NCBI RefSeq assembly: GCF_016907365.1
Contig: NZ_JAFBBV010000001.1
Location: 4,154,001 to 4,218,000 of the forward strand
DNA length: 64,000 nt
Direction of reading: 5' to 3'
DNA from: Oerskovia paurometabola
GTDB lineage: Bacteria; Actinomycetota; Actinomycetes; Actinomycetales; Cellulomonadaceae
How positions within the stretch are numbered: the stretch's first letter is position 1; every line of letters starts with the position of its first letter. The position numbers and the translations under genes are program-made. Of this stretch, positions 47,637 through 56,462 are shown piece after piece. Under the pieces are notes generated by a model. It was not told the origin of the DNA, did no database searches, and worked only from the letters and a program-made list of their open reading frames with translations.

Positions 47637-49822
47637 GGCGCTCCTGGGGTGTGGGAGGGGACGGGGACGGCCGGGATGTCGGCCTGGGGGTGCTGCAGGA
47701 TCGCGGACCCGTCGGCCGGGACGGGGGCGTCGTCGTCAGGCCGTGGTTCGACGCGGGCGACCACCTCGTCGCGCCGCACCAGGTCACCTGGGCGGGCCGT
47801 GAGCCGCACGACGCCCGCGTGCGGCGCCGTGAGCGGGTGCTCCATCTTCATGGCCTCGACCACGACGAGGACCGTGCCCGCGGCGACGCTCTCGCCGTCG
47901 GTGACGGCGACCGCGACGACCGTGCCGGGCATGCCCGCGCGGACGTCGGGGCTCAGGGGGGCGTCCGGTCGGTCGGACGCGTCAGGGCGGGCGGCGGCGC
48001 GTCGCGCGAGGCGCTCGGCGCGCGTCGGGACGGCGACCTGGACCACCCGGCCGTCGCGCGCGAGCCAGACGCTCCCGTCGGGGCCGGTCGCGAGGCGCAC
48101 GGGCTCGCCCGTGCCGTCCACGACCAACCGCCACGCGTGCCCCGCGACCGGTGTCAGCGAGGCATGCCGGGGCTCGCCGTCGTCCACGTGCACGACGGCG
48201 TCGCTCGCGTCCCCCGTCACGGTCACCTCGTGGGGCTCGTCGGCCGGGGCGAGCAGCGCGACCCGGCGCGGGCGGGGCGCGGCGTTGAGCCGCCAGCCGT
48301 CGCCGACGCCCCACTGGCCGGTCGCGTGCGGCGTGGCGCCGCGAGCGTCCGACCCCGCGAGCGAGAACAGCGCGACCGCCACGAGGTCGCCCTCGGCCGC
48401 GGCCTCCGGCGGGACTCCGCCGTCCGCGACGAACCGCTCGATGAGCCCCGTGTCGAGGTTTCCCGCCCGGACGTCCGGGGACGCGAGGAGCGCCCGCAGG
48501 AAGCCGATGTTCGTGTCGACGCCCAGCACGACCGTCTCCCCGAGCAGGCCGTCGAGCCGGTCGAGCGCCTGGGCGCGGTCGGCGCCGTGCGCGACGGCCT
48601 TCGCGAGCAGCGGGTCGTAGTCGCCCCCGACGTCCACGCCCTCGGCGAGGCTGCTGTCGAGACGCCACCCGGCGCCGTCGGGCTCGGTGAGCGCGAGGAC
48701 CTCGCCCGTCGCGGGCAGGAAGCCGCGCGCCGGGGACTCGGCGTAGACGCGGGCCTCGATCGCGTGGCCCACCAGCACGACGTCCTCCTGCGCGAACCCC
48801 AGCGCCTCTCCCGCTGCGACGCGGAGCTGGGCCTCGACCAGGTCGAGGCCCGTGACCATCTCCGTCACGGGGTGCTCGACCTGCAGGCGCGTGTTCATCT
48901 CGATGAAGAAGAACGTCGCCGGGTCGTCGGCAGGCACGAGGAACTCGACCGTCCCGGCGCCCTCGTAGTCGACGCCGCGCGCGACCTCGCACGCGGCCTC
49001 CCCGATGCGGGCGCGCGTCGCGGCGTCGAGCAGCGGCGACGGCGCCTCCTCGACGACCTTCTGGTGGCGACGCTGGAGCGAGCACTCGCGCTCCCCCAGG
49101 TGCACGACGGCGCCGCGCGAGTCCGCGAGCACCTGCACCTCGATGTGGCGCGGTCGGGCGACGAGGCGCTCGACGAGCAGCGTGCCGTCGCCGAACGACC
49201 GGGTCGCGACGCGGCGGGCGCTCGCGAGCGCGGCCGGGAGGTCGTCGGCCGAGGTCACGACCTGCATGCCCTTGCCGCCGCCGCCCGCCGAGGGCTTGAC
49301 GAACAGCGGGAAGCCGACGTCGCGCGCGGCCCGGGCGAGGGCCTCGTCGTCGAGCGCCTGGCCGGTCGCGGGGTCACGGCCCGTGCTGCCCGGCACGACC
49401 GGGACACCGCGCGCCGCGACGATCTCCTTGGCCGTGATCTTGTCGGCCATGGCCTCGAGCGCCGCGACACTGGGCCCGACGAACACGATGCCCGCGGCCG
49501 CGCAGGCCCGCGCGAGCTCGGGGTTCTCGGACAGGAAGCCGTAGCCGGGGTGGATCGCGTCGGCGCCCGTCGCGCGGGCCGCGTCGATGATCGCGGGCAC
49601 GCTCAGGTACGACCCCGTCGCGGCGGCCGGGCCGATGCGTACCGCGACGTCGGCGAGGGACACGTGGCGCGCGCCGGCGTCGGCGTCGCTGTGGACCGCG
49701 ACCGAGCGGATGCCGAGGCGGCGCAGCGTGCCGATGATGCGGCACGCGATCTCGCCACGGTTGGCGACGAGGACCGTGCCGAAGGGGCGCGAGCCCGGGG
49801 TGGGGGTGCGCAGCGGGAGCAT
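47633..49822 (-). CDS. accA1: Biotin-dependent acyl-CoA carboxylase alpha subunit (biotin carboxylase + BCCP)
   Basis: A 729-residue protein. The biotin carboxylase domain covers about residues 15-460 (TVLVANRGEIACRI, KPSAGGGGKGMQVV for ATP, HLGERECSLQRRHQK and FIEMNTRLQVEHPVTE for catalysis). A linker domain follows, and the C-terminal BCCP has the biotinylated Lys in VVEAMKMEHPL. With the carboxyltransferase encoded upstream it should carboxylate 3-methylcrotonyl-CoA, as AccA1-AccD1 does in mycobacteria. ATG at 49822 is five bases after the accD1 stop. The 40-residue tail beyond BCCP is unusual. Confidence 0.92.
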   Translation of the reverse strand: MLPLRTPTPGSRPFGTVLVANRGEIACRIIGTLRRLGIRSVAVHSDADAGARHVSLADVAVRIGPAAATGSYLSVPAIIDAARATGADAIHPGYGFLSENPELARACAAAGIVFVGPSVAALEAMADKITAKEIVAARGVPVVPGSTGRDPATGQALDDEALARAARDVGFPLFVKPSAGGGGKGMQVVTSADDLPAALASARRVATRSFGDGTLLVERLVARPRHIEVQVLADSRGAVVHLGERECSLQRRHQKVVEEAPSPLLDAATRARIGEAACEVARGVDYEGAGTVEFLVPADDPATFFFIEMNTRLQVEHPVTEMVTGLDLVEAQLRVAAGEALGFAQEDVVLVGHAIEARVYAESPARGFLPATGEVLALTEPDGAGWRLDSSLAEGVDVGGDYDPLLAKAVAHGADRAQALDRLDGLLGETVVLGVDTNIGFLRALLASPDVRAGNLDTGLIERFVADGGVPPEAAAEGDLVAVALFSLAGSDARGATPHATGQWGVGDGWRLNAAPRPRRVALLAPADEPHEVTVTGDASDAVVHVDDGEPRHASLTPVAGHAWRLVVDGTGEPVRLATGPDGSVWLARDGRVVQVAVPTRAERLARRAAARPDASDRPDAPLSPDVRAGMPGTVVAVAVTDGESVAAGTVLVVVEAMKMEHPLTAPHAGVVRLTARPGDLVRRDEVVARVEPRPDDDAPVPADGSAILQHPQADIPAVPVPSHTPGAP

Positions 49823-49827
49823 GGCCC

Positions 49828-51504
49828 TCACATCCTGAAGAGCCCGAAGCGCGGGCCCTCGGTCGGTGCCAGGGGCGTGCGGGCGCACACGTCGAGCGCG
49901 AGCCCCAGCACGCGGCGCGTGTCGGCGGGGTCGATGACGCCGTCGTCCCAGAGCCGGGCCGTCGCGTAGTACGGATCGCCCTGCTCCTCGTAGCGCGAAC
50001 GGATGTCCTCGCGGAAGGCGGCCTCGTCGTCGGGCGCCCACTGCTCGCCGCGCGCCGCGAGCTGGTCGGCCTTGACCGTCGCGAGCACCGACGCGGCCTG
50101 CGGGCCGCCCATGACCGAGATCCGGCTCGCGGGCCACGACCACAGGAAGCGCGGCGAGTACGCGCGCCCGCACATCGAGTAGTTGCCCGCCCCGAACGAC
50201 CCGCCGACCACGACCGTCAGCTTGGGCACGCGCGTCGTCGCGACGGCCGTGACCATCTTGGCGCCGTCCTTGGCGATGCCCCCGGCCTCGGCGTCGGTGC
50301 CGACCATGAACCCCGAGATGTTCTGCAGGAACACGAGCGGGATGCCGCGCTGGTCGCACAGCTCGACGAAGTGCGCGCCCTTGAGCGCCGACGGGCTGAA
50401 CAGGACCCCGTTGTTCGCGACGATCCCCACGGGGTGCCCGTGCAGGTGCGCGAACCCCGTGACCAGGGTGTCGCCGTACTCGCGCTTGAACTCGTGGAAC
50501 ACGCTGCCGTCGACGAGCCGCGCGACGATCTCGCGCGCGTCGTACGGCGCCTGGACGTCGACCGGCACCGCGCCGTACAGGCTCTCGCCAGGGCCGCCCG
50601 GGTCGTCCTGCCCGACGACCGGCGGGGCGCTCTCGTGGACCGCCCACGCGGGCGCCGGGTCGGGCGGGAGCGTCGAGACGATGCGGCGCACGATCGCGAG
50701 CGCGTGCTCGTCGTCCTCCGCCAGGTGGTCGGTGACGCCCGAGCGGCGCGCGTGCAGGTCGCCGCCACCCAGCTCCTCGGCCGTGACGACCTCACCGATC
50801 GCGGCCTTCACGAGCGGCGGGCCGCCGAGGAAGATCGTGCCCTGGTTCCGCACGATCACCGTCTCGTCGCTCATCGCGGGCACGTACGCGCCGCCCGCGG
50901 TGCACGAGCCCAGGACCGCCGCGATCTGCGGGACGCCCGCGGCCGAGAGCCGGGCCTGGTGGTAGAAGATCCGGCCGAAGTGGTCGCGGTCGGGGAAGAC
51001 CTCGGCCTGGAGCGGCAGGAACGCGCCGCCCGAGTCGACGAGGTAGATGCACGGCAGCCGGTTCTCGAGCGCGATCTCCTGCGCCCGCAGGTGCTTCTTG
51101 ACCGTGAGCGGGTGGTACGTGCCGCCCTTGACCGTCGCGTCGTTGCACACGACCAGGACCTGGCGCCCCTCGACGACCCCGATCCCCGCGATCACGCCCG
51201 CCCCGGGCCACTCGCCGCCCAGCATCCCCTCGGCCGCGAGCGGTGCGATCTCCAGGAACGGGCTGCCCTCGTCGAGCAGGTGCTCGACGCGCTCGCGCGG
51301 CAGCAGCTTGCCGCGCGCGACGTGCCGGGCCCGCGACGGCTCGGGGCCGCCGAGCGCGGCGCGGGCCGTGCGCTCGCGCAGCCCGGCGACGAGCGAACGC
51401 TGCGCCACGTCGTTGGCACGGGCGTCCGCAGAGAACGGGTCGACCGTCGTCCCCAGGACGTCGCCGACGCCTGGGGAGCGCGTGGTCGGCAGGGTCGCGG
51501 TCAC
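49828..51504 (-). CDS. accD1: Acyl-CoA carboxylase carboxyltransferase beta subunit (methylcrotonyl-type)
   Basis: A 558-residue carboxyltransferase with two crotonase-fold halves. [20 protein letters not shown] opens the conserved region, [19 protein letters not shown] and [20 protein letters not shown] contain the oxyanion-hole glycines and the SGGAFLP motif of methylcrotonyl-CoA carboxylases, and [20 protein letters not shown] is the second one. These stretches favour MccB over propionyl-CoA carboxylase. GTG at 51504 overlaps the E2 stop. It pairs with the biotinylated alpha subunit encoded next. Confidence 0.92.
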   Translation of the reverse strand: MTATLPTTRSPGVGDVLGTTVDPFSADARANDVAQRSLVAGLRERTARAALGGPEPSRARHVARGKLLPRERVEHLLDEGSPFLEIAPLAAEGMLGGEWPGAGVIAGIGVVEGRQVLVVCNDATVKGGTYHPLTVKKHLRAQEIALENRLPCIYLVDSGGAFLPLQAEVFPDRDHFGRIFYHQARLSAAGVPQIAAVLGSCTAGGAYVPAMSDETVIVRNQGTIFLGGPPLVKAAIGEVVTAEELGGGDLHARRSGVTDHLAEDDEHALAIVRRIVSTLPPDPAPAWAVHESAPPVVGQDDPGGPGESLYGAVPVDVQAPYDAREIVARLVDGSVFHEFKREYGDTLVTGFAHLHGHPVGIVANNGVLFSPSALKGAHFVELCDQRGIPLVFLQNISGFMVGTDAEAGGIAKDGAKMVTAVATTRVPKLTVVVGGSFGAGNYSMCGRAYSPRFLWSWPASRISVMGGPQAASVLATVKADQLAARGEQWAPDDEAAFREDIRSRYEEQGDPYYATARLWDDGVIDPADTRRVLGLALDVCARTPLAPTEGPRFGLFRM

Positions 51505-53504
51505 GAGGGCGCCCCCGTCCGGGACGGACCCTGGTCGCCGGGGGTACCGGGGTCGCCGGGGTCGCCCACCAGGAGCAGCGCGAGCGCCGGGTCCGCGAGC
51601 AGCGCCCCGAGCTCGGAAAGGAAACGGGCGCCCTGCTCGCCGTCGACCACGCGGTGGTCGAACGACAGGCTCAGCGTCACGACGTCGCGCAGCGCGACCT
51701 GTCCCTCGTGCTCCCAGGGGCGCTTCCGCACGGCCCCGACGCCCAGGATCGCGGCCTCCCCCGGGACCAGGATCGGCGTCCCGGCGTCGACGCCGAACAC
51801 CCCGACGTTGGTGATCGTGATGGTCCCGCCCGTGAGCCGCTCGGGCGCGGTGCGCCCGCTGCGGGCCGTCGCGGTGAGGTCCGCGAGCGCCTGCGCGAGT
51901 CCTGTGAGCCCGAGCGTGTGCGCGTCGGGCACGTGGGGCACGACGAGCCCGCGCTCGGTCGCGACCGCCGTCCCCAGGTGGACGCGCGGGCTGTGGACGA
52001 TCTCCGCGCCACCGTCGGGCAGGTCCTCCCACCGGCTGTTGAGCGAGGGGTGCCGCGGCAGCACGACGCACAGCGCGCGAGCGACGAGCGCCAGGACCGT
52101 GATCCTGGTCCCGCGGGCGAGCGGGTGGGTCCGCAGGCGGTCGAGGAGCTCGGTGCTGGGCGTGACGTCGACCGTGAGGAACACGGTCGCGTGGGGGGCG
52201 GTGAAGGCGCTCGCGACCATCGCGGCGGCGGTGTGCTTGCGCACGCCGCGCACGGGGGTGCGGGTCTCACCGTTGTCCGCCCGGCCCGACGGCGCCGCTC
52301 CCCTCCTGTCGTCCGGCTCGGCCGGCGCGGCGCTCGTTCCGGGCAGCGGGAACCCGCCGGCGCGCCGGGAGGCCGCGCGGGCCAGCCCGGACTGACCGAG
52401 GATGTCGCGCAGCGAGGTCGGTGAGTGGCGGCCCGTGGTCCGGGGCGTGGGCTCGTCGGCAGCGGCAGCGTCCTCGTCGTCGTCGTCCCACTCGTCGGGC
52501 GGGCCCGCGGTGCCGAAGCCCCGGGACGCCGGTCCCCTCGACGCGTCGCTGGGAAGGCCGTGGACGCCGTTGCGCTCCCTGCCCGTGCCCGCACGTCGCC
52601 CGGACACCGCGCCCTGCCCCGTCCCGGCTGCGGTCCCCTCACGGGACCCGGCCTGCGCACAGCTCACCGCCGCGAGGACGTCCTCGCGGGTCACGAGGCC
52701 GCGAGCGCCGGTCCCGACGATCCGTTCGAGGTGGACCCCGAGCTGCTTGGCCAGCCGGCGCACGGGCGGGGTCGAGCGTGGTCGCTCGATGGGGGGCATA
52801 CCGGTACTCGAGCCCGCTGCCGCGCTCGCACCAGCCCCCGCCCCCGGGCCGGCACCGGCTCCGGCCATGTCGTCGTCGGAAGGCTGCCCGTGCTCGACCC
52901 CGTCCGCCGAGATGCGGCCATCTGGGGTGCTGACCCTGTTCTCGACCCCAGTTGGCCGCATCTCGGCAGCGGCCGGAGCCGGGGACCGGCGTGCTCGCCT
53001 CGTGGGTCGGCCCGATCGTTCTGGTCGCGCACCGTACCCGACGAGGTTCGGCTGGGGCGCCTCCTCGGCCGCGTCCTGGCCGCCGTGGGCCGCGAGACCG
53101 CCGGGCGTGGCGCCGTCGGGCGTGGAGACCACGGCGGACGGGGACGCCGGCGAACGATCGGTGGTGACGCCGTCAGGCGACGGGTTCCCGGCACCGCGGG
53201 CCGCACGCCCGCCGCCGGCCGACCGCCCGGCGGCGGGCACTGCGCCCGGCGCCCCCGCCTCGTCCGGGACCTCGAACGTGACGAGCGGCTCCCCCACGTT
53301 GACCGTCTGCCCCGGCTCGGCGTGCAGGACCGTGACGACGCCCGCGTAGGGCGACGGGAGGTCGACCAGGGCCTTGGCCGTCTCGACCTCCGCGATGACC
53401 TGGTTGAGCTCGACCCGGTCGCCCGCGGCGACGTGCCAGCTCACCAGGTCGGACTCGGTGAGGCCCTCACCGAGGTCGGGCAGGAGGAACTCGCGCGTGG
53501 CCAT
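51501..53504 (-). CDS. bkdC: Branched-chain 2-oxoacid dehydrogenase E2 (dihydrolipoyl acyltransferase)
   Basis: A 667-residue E2 subunit, long for the family. A single lipoyl domain (residues 1-80) has the lipoylated Lys in [12 protein letters not shown]. The peripheral-subunit-binding domain is at about 246-285 ([20 protein letters not shown]). The acyltransferase domain is at about 420-650 ([20 protein letters not shown]) with catalytic [14 protein letters not shown]. Very long Ala/Gly/Pro-rich linkers join them. One linker is partly made from a translated palindrome (DNA 52906-52967, residues about 180-200). ATG at 53504 overlaps the E1beta stop. Confidence 0.9.
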   Translation of the reverse strand: MATREFLLPDLGEGLTESDLVSWHVAAGDRVELNQVIAEVETAKALVDLPSPYAGVVTVLHAEPGQTVNVGEPLVTFEVPDEAGAPGAVPAAGRSAGGGRAARGAGNPSPDGVTTDRSPASPSAVVSTPDGATPGGLAAHGGQDAAEEAPQPNLVGYGARPERSGRPTRRARRSPAPAAAEMRPTGVENRVSTPDGRISADGVEHGQPSDDDMAGAGAGPGAGAGASAAAGSSTGMPPIERPRSTPPVRRLAKQLGVHLERIVGTGARGLVTREDVLAAVSCAQAGSREGTAAGTGQGAVSGRRAGTGRERNGVHGLPSDASRGPASRGFGTAGPPDEWDDDDEDAAAADEPTPRTTGRHSPTSLRDILGQSGLARAASRRAGGFPLPGTSAAPAEPDDRRGAAPSGRADNGETRTPVRGVRKHTAAAMVASAFTAPHATVFLTVDVTPSTELLDRLRTHPLARGTRITVLALVARALCVVLPRHPSLNSRWEDLPDGGAEIVHSPRVHLGTAVATERGLVVPHVPDAHTLGLTGLAQALADLTATARSGRTAPERLTGGTITITNVGVFGVDAGTPILVPGEAAILGVGAVRKRPWEHEGQVALRDVVTLSLSFDHRVVDGEQGARFLSELGALLADPALALLLVGDPGDPGTPGDQGPSRTGAPS
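52906..52967. repeat. GCCGA-family palindrome translated inside the E2 gene
   Basis: GCCGAGATGCGGCCATCTGG and its continuation pair with the half ending GTTGGCCGCATCTCGGC with two mismatches, around a 16-base loop. It has the ends and size of the intergenic elements but lies in the coding sequence, in frame, within the linker between the lipoyl and subunit-binding domains. Confidence 0.8.
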
Positions 53505-54535
53505 CACCGTGCCACCCCCTCGAAGGCTGCGTACTCCGACGACGCGTACGCCCCGCGCCCCAGGACGCGGTCCACGCCGTCGAGGATCCGGTCCAGGTCC
53601 GGGACCTGGTGCTGCTCGGCCTTGGCCGGGGGGTACGGGACGTCGTGCCCCGTGACGCGCACCGGCGCGGCCTCGAGGTGGTCGAAGCAGCGCTCGGTCG
53701 CCGCGGCCGCGACCTCGGCGCCCAGGCCTGCCTGGTGCGGGGCCTCGTGCGTGACGACCAGCCGACCCGTCTTGCGGACCGACGCCGCGACCGTCGCGTG
53801 GTCGATCGGCGAGAGCGAACGCAGGTCCACGACCTCGATCGAGACGCCCTCGTCGGCGGCCGCGACCGCGGCGTCCCGGGCCGTCGTCACGAGCGACCCG
53901 AACGTCACCAGGGTGACGTCGGTCCCGGGCACGACGACGCGCGCCGCGTCCATGGGGTCGGCCGAGCGCAGGTCCGCCGCCTCGTTGACCTCGCCCTTGA
54001 GGTGGTAGCGCCGCTTGGGCTCGAAGAAGACGACCGGGTCGTCGCACGCGATGGCCTGCTGGAGCACGGTGTACGCGTCCTGCGGGTCGGAGACGGTCAC
54101 GACGCGCAGGCCCGCGGTGTGCGCGAAGTACGCCTCGGGCGACTCCGAGTGGTGCTCGGCCGCCCCCAGGCCGCCGCCCACGGGGATGCGGATCGTGATC
54201 GGCAGGCGCACCGCGCCGCCCGTGCGGGCGTGCATCTTGGCGAGCTGGGACACGATCTGGTCGAACGCGACGTACACGAACCCGTCGAACTGGATCTCGC
54301 ACACGGGTCGGTAGCCGCGGTACGCGAGCCCCACGGCCGTGCCGAGGATGCCCGACTCCGCGAGCGGCGTGTCGAGCACGCGACGGGGGCCGAACTCGGT
54401 CTGGAGGCCGTCCGTGACCCGGTACACGCCGCCGAGGCGGCCGACGTCCTCCCCCATGACGACGACCTTGTCGTCGGTCGCGAGCGAGCGGCGCAGGCCT
54501 GCGTTGAGGGCCTTGGCGAGCGTCAGCGTGGTCAT
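53504..54535 (-). CDS. bkdB: Branched-chain 2-oxoacid dehydrogenase E1 beta subunit
   Basis: A 343-residue transketolase-fold subunit. VVVMGEDVGRLGGVYRVTDG at the start, DTPLAESGILGTAVGLAYRG and PIGGGLGAAEHHSES-like ITIRIPVGGGLGAAEHHSES carry the residues that contact the TPP aminopyrimidine and the phosphorylation-loop partner, and VVTHEAPHQAGLGAEV lies in the C-terminal domain. It forms the alpha2beta2 E1 with the product encoded upstream. ATG at 54535 overlaps the E1alpha stop by four bases; its stop overlaps the E2 start. Confidence 0.93.
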   Translation of the reverse strand: MTTLTLAKALNAGLRRSLATDDKVVVMGEDVGRLGGVYRVTDGLQTEFGPRRVLDTPLAESGILGTAVGLAYRGYRPVCEIQFDGFVYVAFDQIVSQLAKMHARTGGAVRLPITIRIPVGGGLGAAEHHSESPEAYFAHTAGLRVVTVSDPQDAYTVLQQAIACDDPVVFFEPKRRYHLKGEVNEAADLRSADPMDAARVVVPGTDVTLVTFGSLVTTARDAAVAAADEGVSIEVVDLRSLSPIDHATVAASVRKTGRLVVTHEAPHQAGLGAEVAAAATERCFDHLEAAPVRVTGHDVPYPPAKAEQHQVPDLDRILDGVDRVLGRGAYASSEYAAFEGVAR

Positions 54536-55707
54536 CGGGCACCGTCCTTCACGTGGGAGGCGTCGGAGGCGCTGGCGCCGTGGGGCTCCGGGGAGTCGGC
54601 GAACCCCTCCAGGTACTGCGCGTACGCGGCACGCTCGGCCGCGAGCGCCGCGTGCGGCTCGGCGTACACGTGGTCGAAGATCGAGAGCGCCGACGGGTCC
54701 TCCAGCCCGATGCACCCGGCGCGCAGCTCGGCCGCGGCCCGGTCGGCGGCACCCTGGACGCGCGTCTCCTCGTCCTCGGTCAGCAGGCCGCGGTCCGTGA
54801 GGTAGGCCCGGTAGCGGGAGATCGGGTCGCGCCCGGCCCACGTCTCGAGCTCGGCGGGGTCGCGGTACCGCGTGGGGTCGTCGGCCGTGGTGTGCGGGCC
54901 CATGCGGTAGGTCACGGCCTCGATGAACGTGGGACCGCCGCCCGTGCGGGCCCGGTCGAGGGCCTCGAGGGTCACGGCGTGCACCGCGAGGACGTCGTTC
55001 CCGTCGACGCGCACGCCCGGGAGGCCGAAGCCCGCGGCGCGGTCCACGAGCGGCACGGGCGACTGGAGCGCCACGGGCTCGGAGATGGCCCACTGGTTGT
55101 TCTGGCACAGGAACACCACGGGCGACCGGTAGGTCGCGGCGAACACGAACGCCTCGTTGACGTCGCCCTGGCTCATGGCCCCGTCGCCCAGGTAGGCGAC
55201 CGCTACGGCGTCGGCCCCGTCGTTCTGGATGCCCATCGCGTAGCCCGTCGCGTGCAACGTCTGCGCGCCGATGATGACCTGCGGCGTCGCCATGTTCACG
55301 GCGTACGGGTCCCAGCCCGACGCCGTCACGCCGCGCCACACCCGCACGAGGTCCACGAGGGCGACCCCCCGCGTGTACGCCACGGCGTGCTCGCGGTAGC
55401 TCGAGAACACGAAGTCGTCGGCACGCAACGCCCGGCCCGAGCCGATCTGCGCGGCCTCCTGCCCCAGCAGCGGGGGCCACAGCGCGAGCTCGCCCTGCCG
55501 CTGGAGAGCCGTGGCCTCGGCGTCGATCCGACGCACCACGACCATGTCCTCGTACAGTCGAAGGGCCGACGCGGGGTCTGCGTCGAGTCCTTCCAGCCAC
55601 CGGTCCTGCTCCGCCGATCCGTGGCGTGCACCGGCCTCGTCGAGCACCTGGACGACGTCCTGTGTCGTCCGCGGCTCGACACGGCTGTCCACCTTGCTGG
55701 GCGTCAT
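54532..55707 (-). CDS. bkdA: Branched-chain 2-oxoacid dehydrogenase E1 alpha subunit
   Basis: A 391-residue TPP-binding subunit. The TPP/Mg motif runs from YLGDGAMSQGDVNEAFVFA to FLCQNNQWAIS (GDG...NN). LYEDMVVVRRIDAEATALQR and VFSSYREHAVAYTRG precede it, and FIEAVTYRMGPHTTADDPTR holds the conserved loop region. The YRMGPHTTADDPTRYR pattern and the Lrp-type neighbour favour branched-chain 2-oxoacids over pyruvate. ATG at 55707 is the first start of the ten-gene run on this strand. An E3 (dihydrolipoamide dehydrogenase) gene is not in the window. Confidence 0.92.
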   Translation of the reverse strand: MTPSKVDSRVEPRTTQDVVQVLDEAGARHGSAEQDRWLEGLDADPASALRLYEDMVVVRRIDAEATALQRQGELALWPPLLGQEAAQIGSGRALRADDFVFSSYREHAVAYTRGVALVDLVRVWRGVTASGWDPYAVNMATPQVIIGAQTLHATGYAMGIQNDGADAVAVAYLGDGAMSQGDVNEAFVFAATYRSPVVFLCQNNQWAISEPVALQSPVPLVDRAAGFGLPGVRVDGNDVLAVHAVTLEALDRARTGGGPTFIEAVTYRMGPHTTADDPTRYRDPAELETWAGRDPISRYRAYLTDRGLLTEDEETRVQGAADRAAAELRAGCIGLEDPSALSIFDHVYAEPHAALAAERAAYAQYLEGFADSPEPHGASASDASHVKDGAR

Positions 55708-55853
55708 CGCGTCACCTCGCGTCTGCTCCCGTGCTCGTCGTCGAGCACCCCGCCGCTCACCGTCGAGCACCGGATACCGCGAACGTAACCCCACCCCGCA
55801 CATGGCTCCAGTCATCGCGAGAAGGCTGCGCGTTCTGCTCCCGGATGTCGGGC

Positions 55854-55859
55854 TAGGCT
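55854..55859 (+). promoter_or_regulatory. -10 box of a leaderless Lrp-type regulator gene
   Basis: TAGGCT ends seven bases before the GTG at 55867, with no Shine-Dalgarno sequence. The 159-bp divergent region (55708-55866) must also hold the bkd promoter and the regulator's sites; I could not single out an operator. Confidence 0.5.
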
Positions 55860-55866
55860 GAACACT

Positions 55867-56340
55867 GTGCGCAGCTACGATGCCGTCGACCTCGATCTCC
55901 TCGTCGCGCTCGCGAAGGACCCGCGCGGCACGATCGTCGCGCTGGCCGAGCGCCTGCGGCTCTCCCGGAACACGGTGCACGCACGCATGGCCCACCTCGA
56001 GGAGGCCGGGGCGTTCCTCGACTTCGACCGGCGCATCAGCCCGGAGTTCCTGGGCCACCCCCTGACCGCGTTCATCGAGGTCGAGGTCAAGCAGAAGGAG
56101 CTCAGCCGCATCGTGGCGACGCTCGCGGAGATCCCCGAGGTGCTCCAGGCGCACGGGCGCAGCGGCACCTCCGACCTGAGGGTGCTGGTCGCGTGCCGCA
56201 CCACGGACCACCTGTTCCGCATCGACGCGGCGATCCTCGCGATCGACGGGGTCGAGCGCACCGAGACGTCGCTCTCGATGGGAGAGCTCATCCCGTACCG
56301 GGTGCGGCCCCTGATCGAGCGGGCACGCAAGACCCTCTAG
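55867..56340 (+). CDS. Lrp/AsnC-family transcriptional regulator (BkdR-like by position)
   Basis: A 157-residue protein with an N-terminal winged HTH (LDLLVALAKDPRGTIVALAE, then RLRLSRNTVHARMAHLEEAG) and a C-terminal RAM/AsnC effector domain (AFIEVEVKQKELSRIVATLA, GTSDLRVLVACRTTDHLFRI). Lrp proteins bind amino acids or keto acids and form octamers. It is transcribed divergently from the bkd cluster, the standard position of BkdR-type regulators, so control of that cluster by branched-chain amino or keto acids is likely. Leaderless GTG at 55867. Confidence 0.88.
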   Translation: MRSYDAVDLDLLVALAKDPRGTIVALAERLRLSRNTVHARMAHLEEAGAFLDFDRRISPEFLGHPLTAFIEVEVKQKELSRIVATLAEIPEVLQAHGRSGTSDLRVLVACRTTDHLFRIDAAILAIDGVERTETSLSMGELIPYRVRPLIERARKTL

Positions 56341-56367
56341 GACTGGCACCCGTCGGACGGGGCCTGG

Positions 56368-56454
56368 CCGCGAGATGGGTGGTCCTGCACGAGACGGGTG
56401 CCTACGCCACCGACGCGAGCACCCGTCTCGTGCCGAACCACCCGTCTCGCGCGG
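56368..56454. repeat. Long compound palindrome between convergent genes
   Basis: Two nested stems: CCGCGAGATGGGTGGT with ACCACCCGTCTCGCGCGG, and inside it GCACGAGACGGGTG with CACCCGTCTCGTGC (perfect), around an 18-base loop. It lies between the Lrp gene and the convergent large membrane protein gene and fits a bidirectional terminator. Confidence 0.75.
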
Positions 56455-56462
56455 TGGCCCCC

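Noticed and set aside
53504..55707. Pyruvate dehydrogenase E1 genes
   Set aside because: Heteromeric E1 genes beside an Lrp regulator and a complete branched-chain acyl-CoA degradation set fit the Bkd complex better; pyruvate activity cannot be fully excluded.
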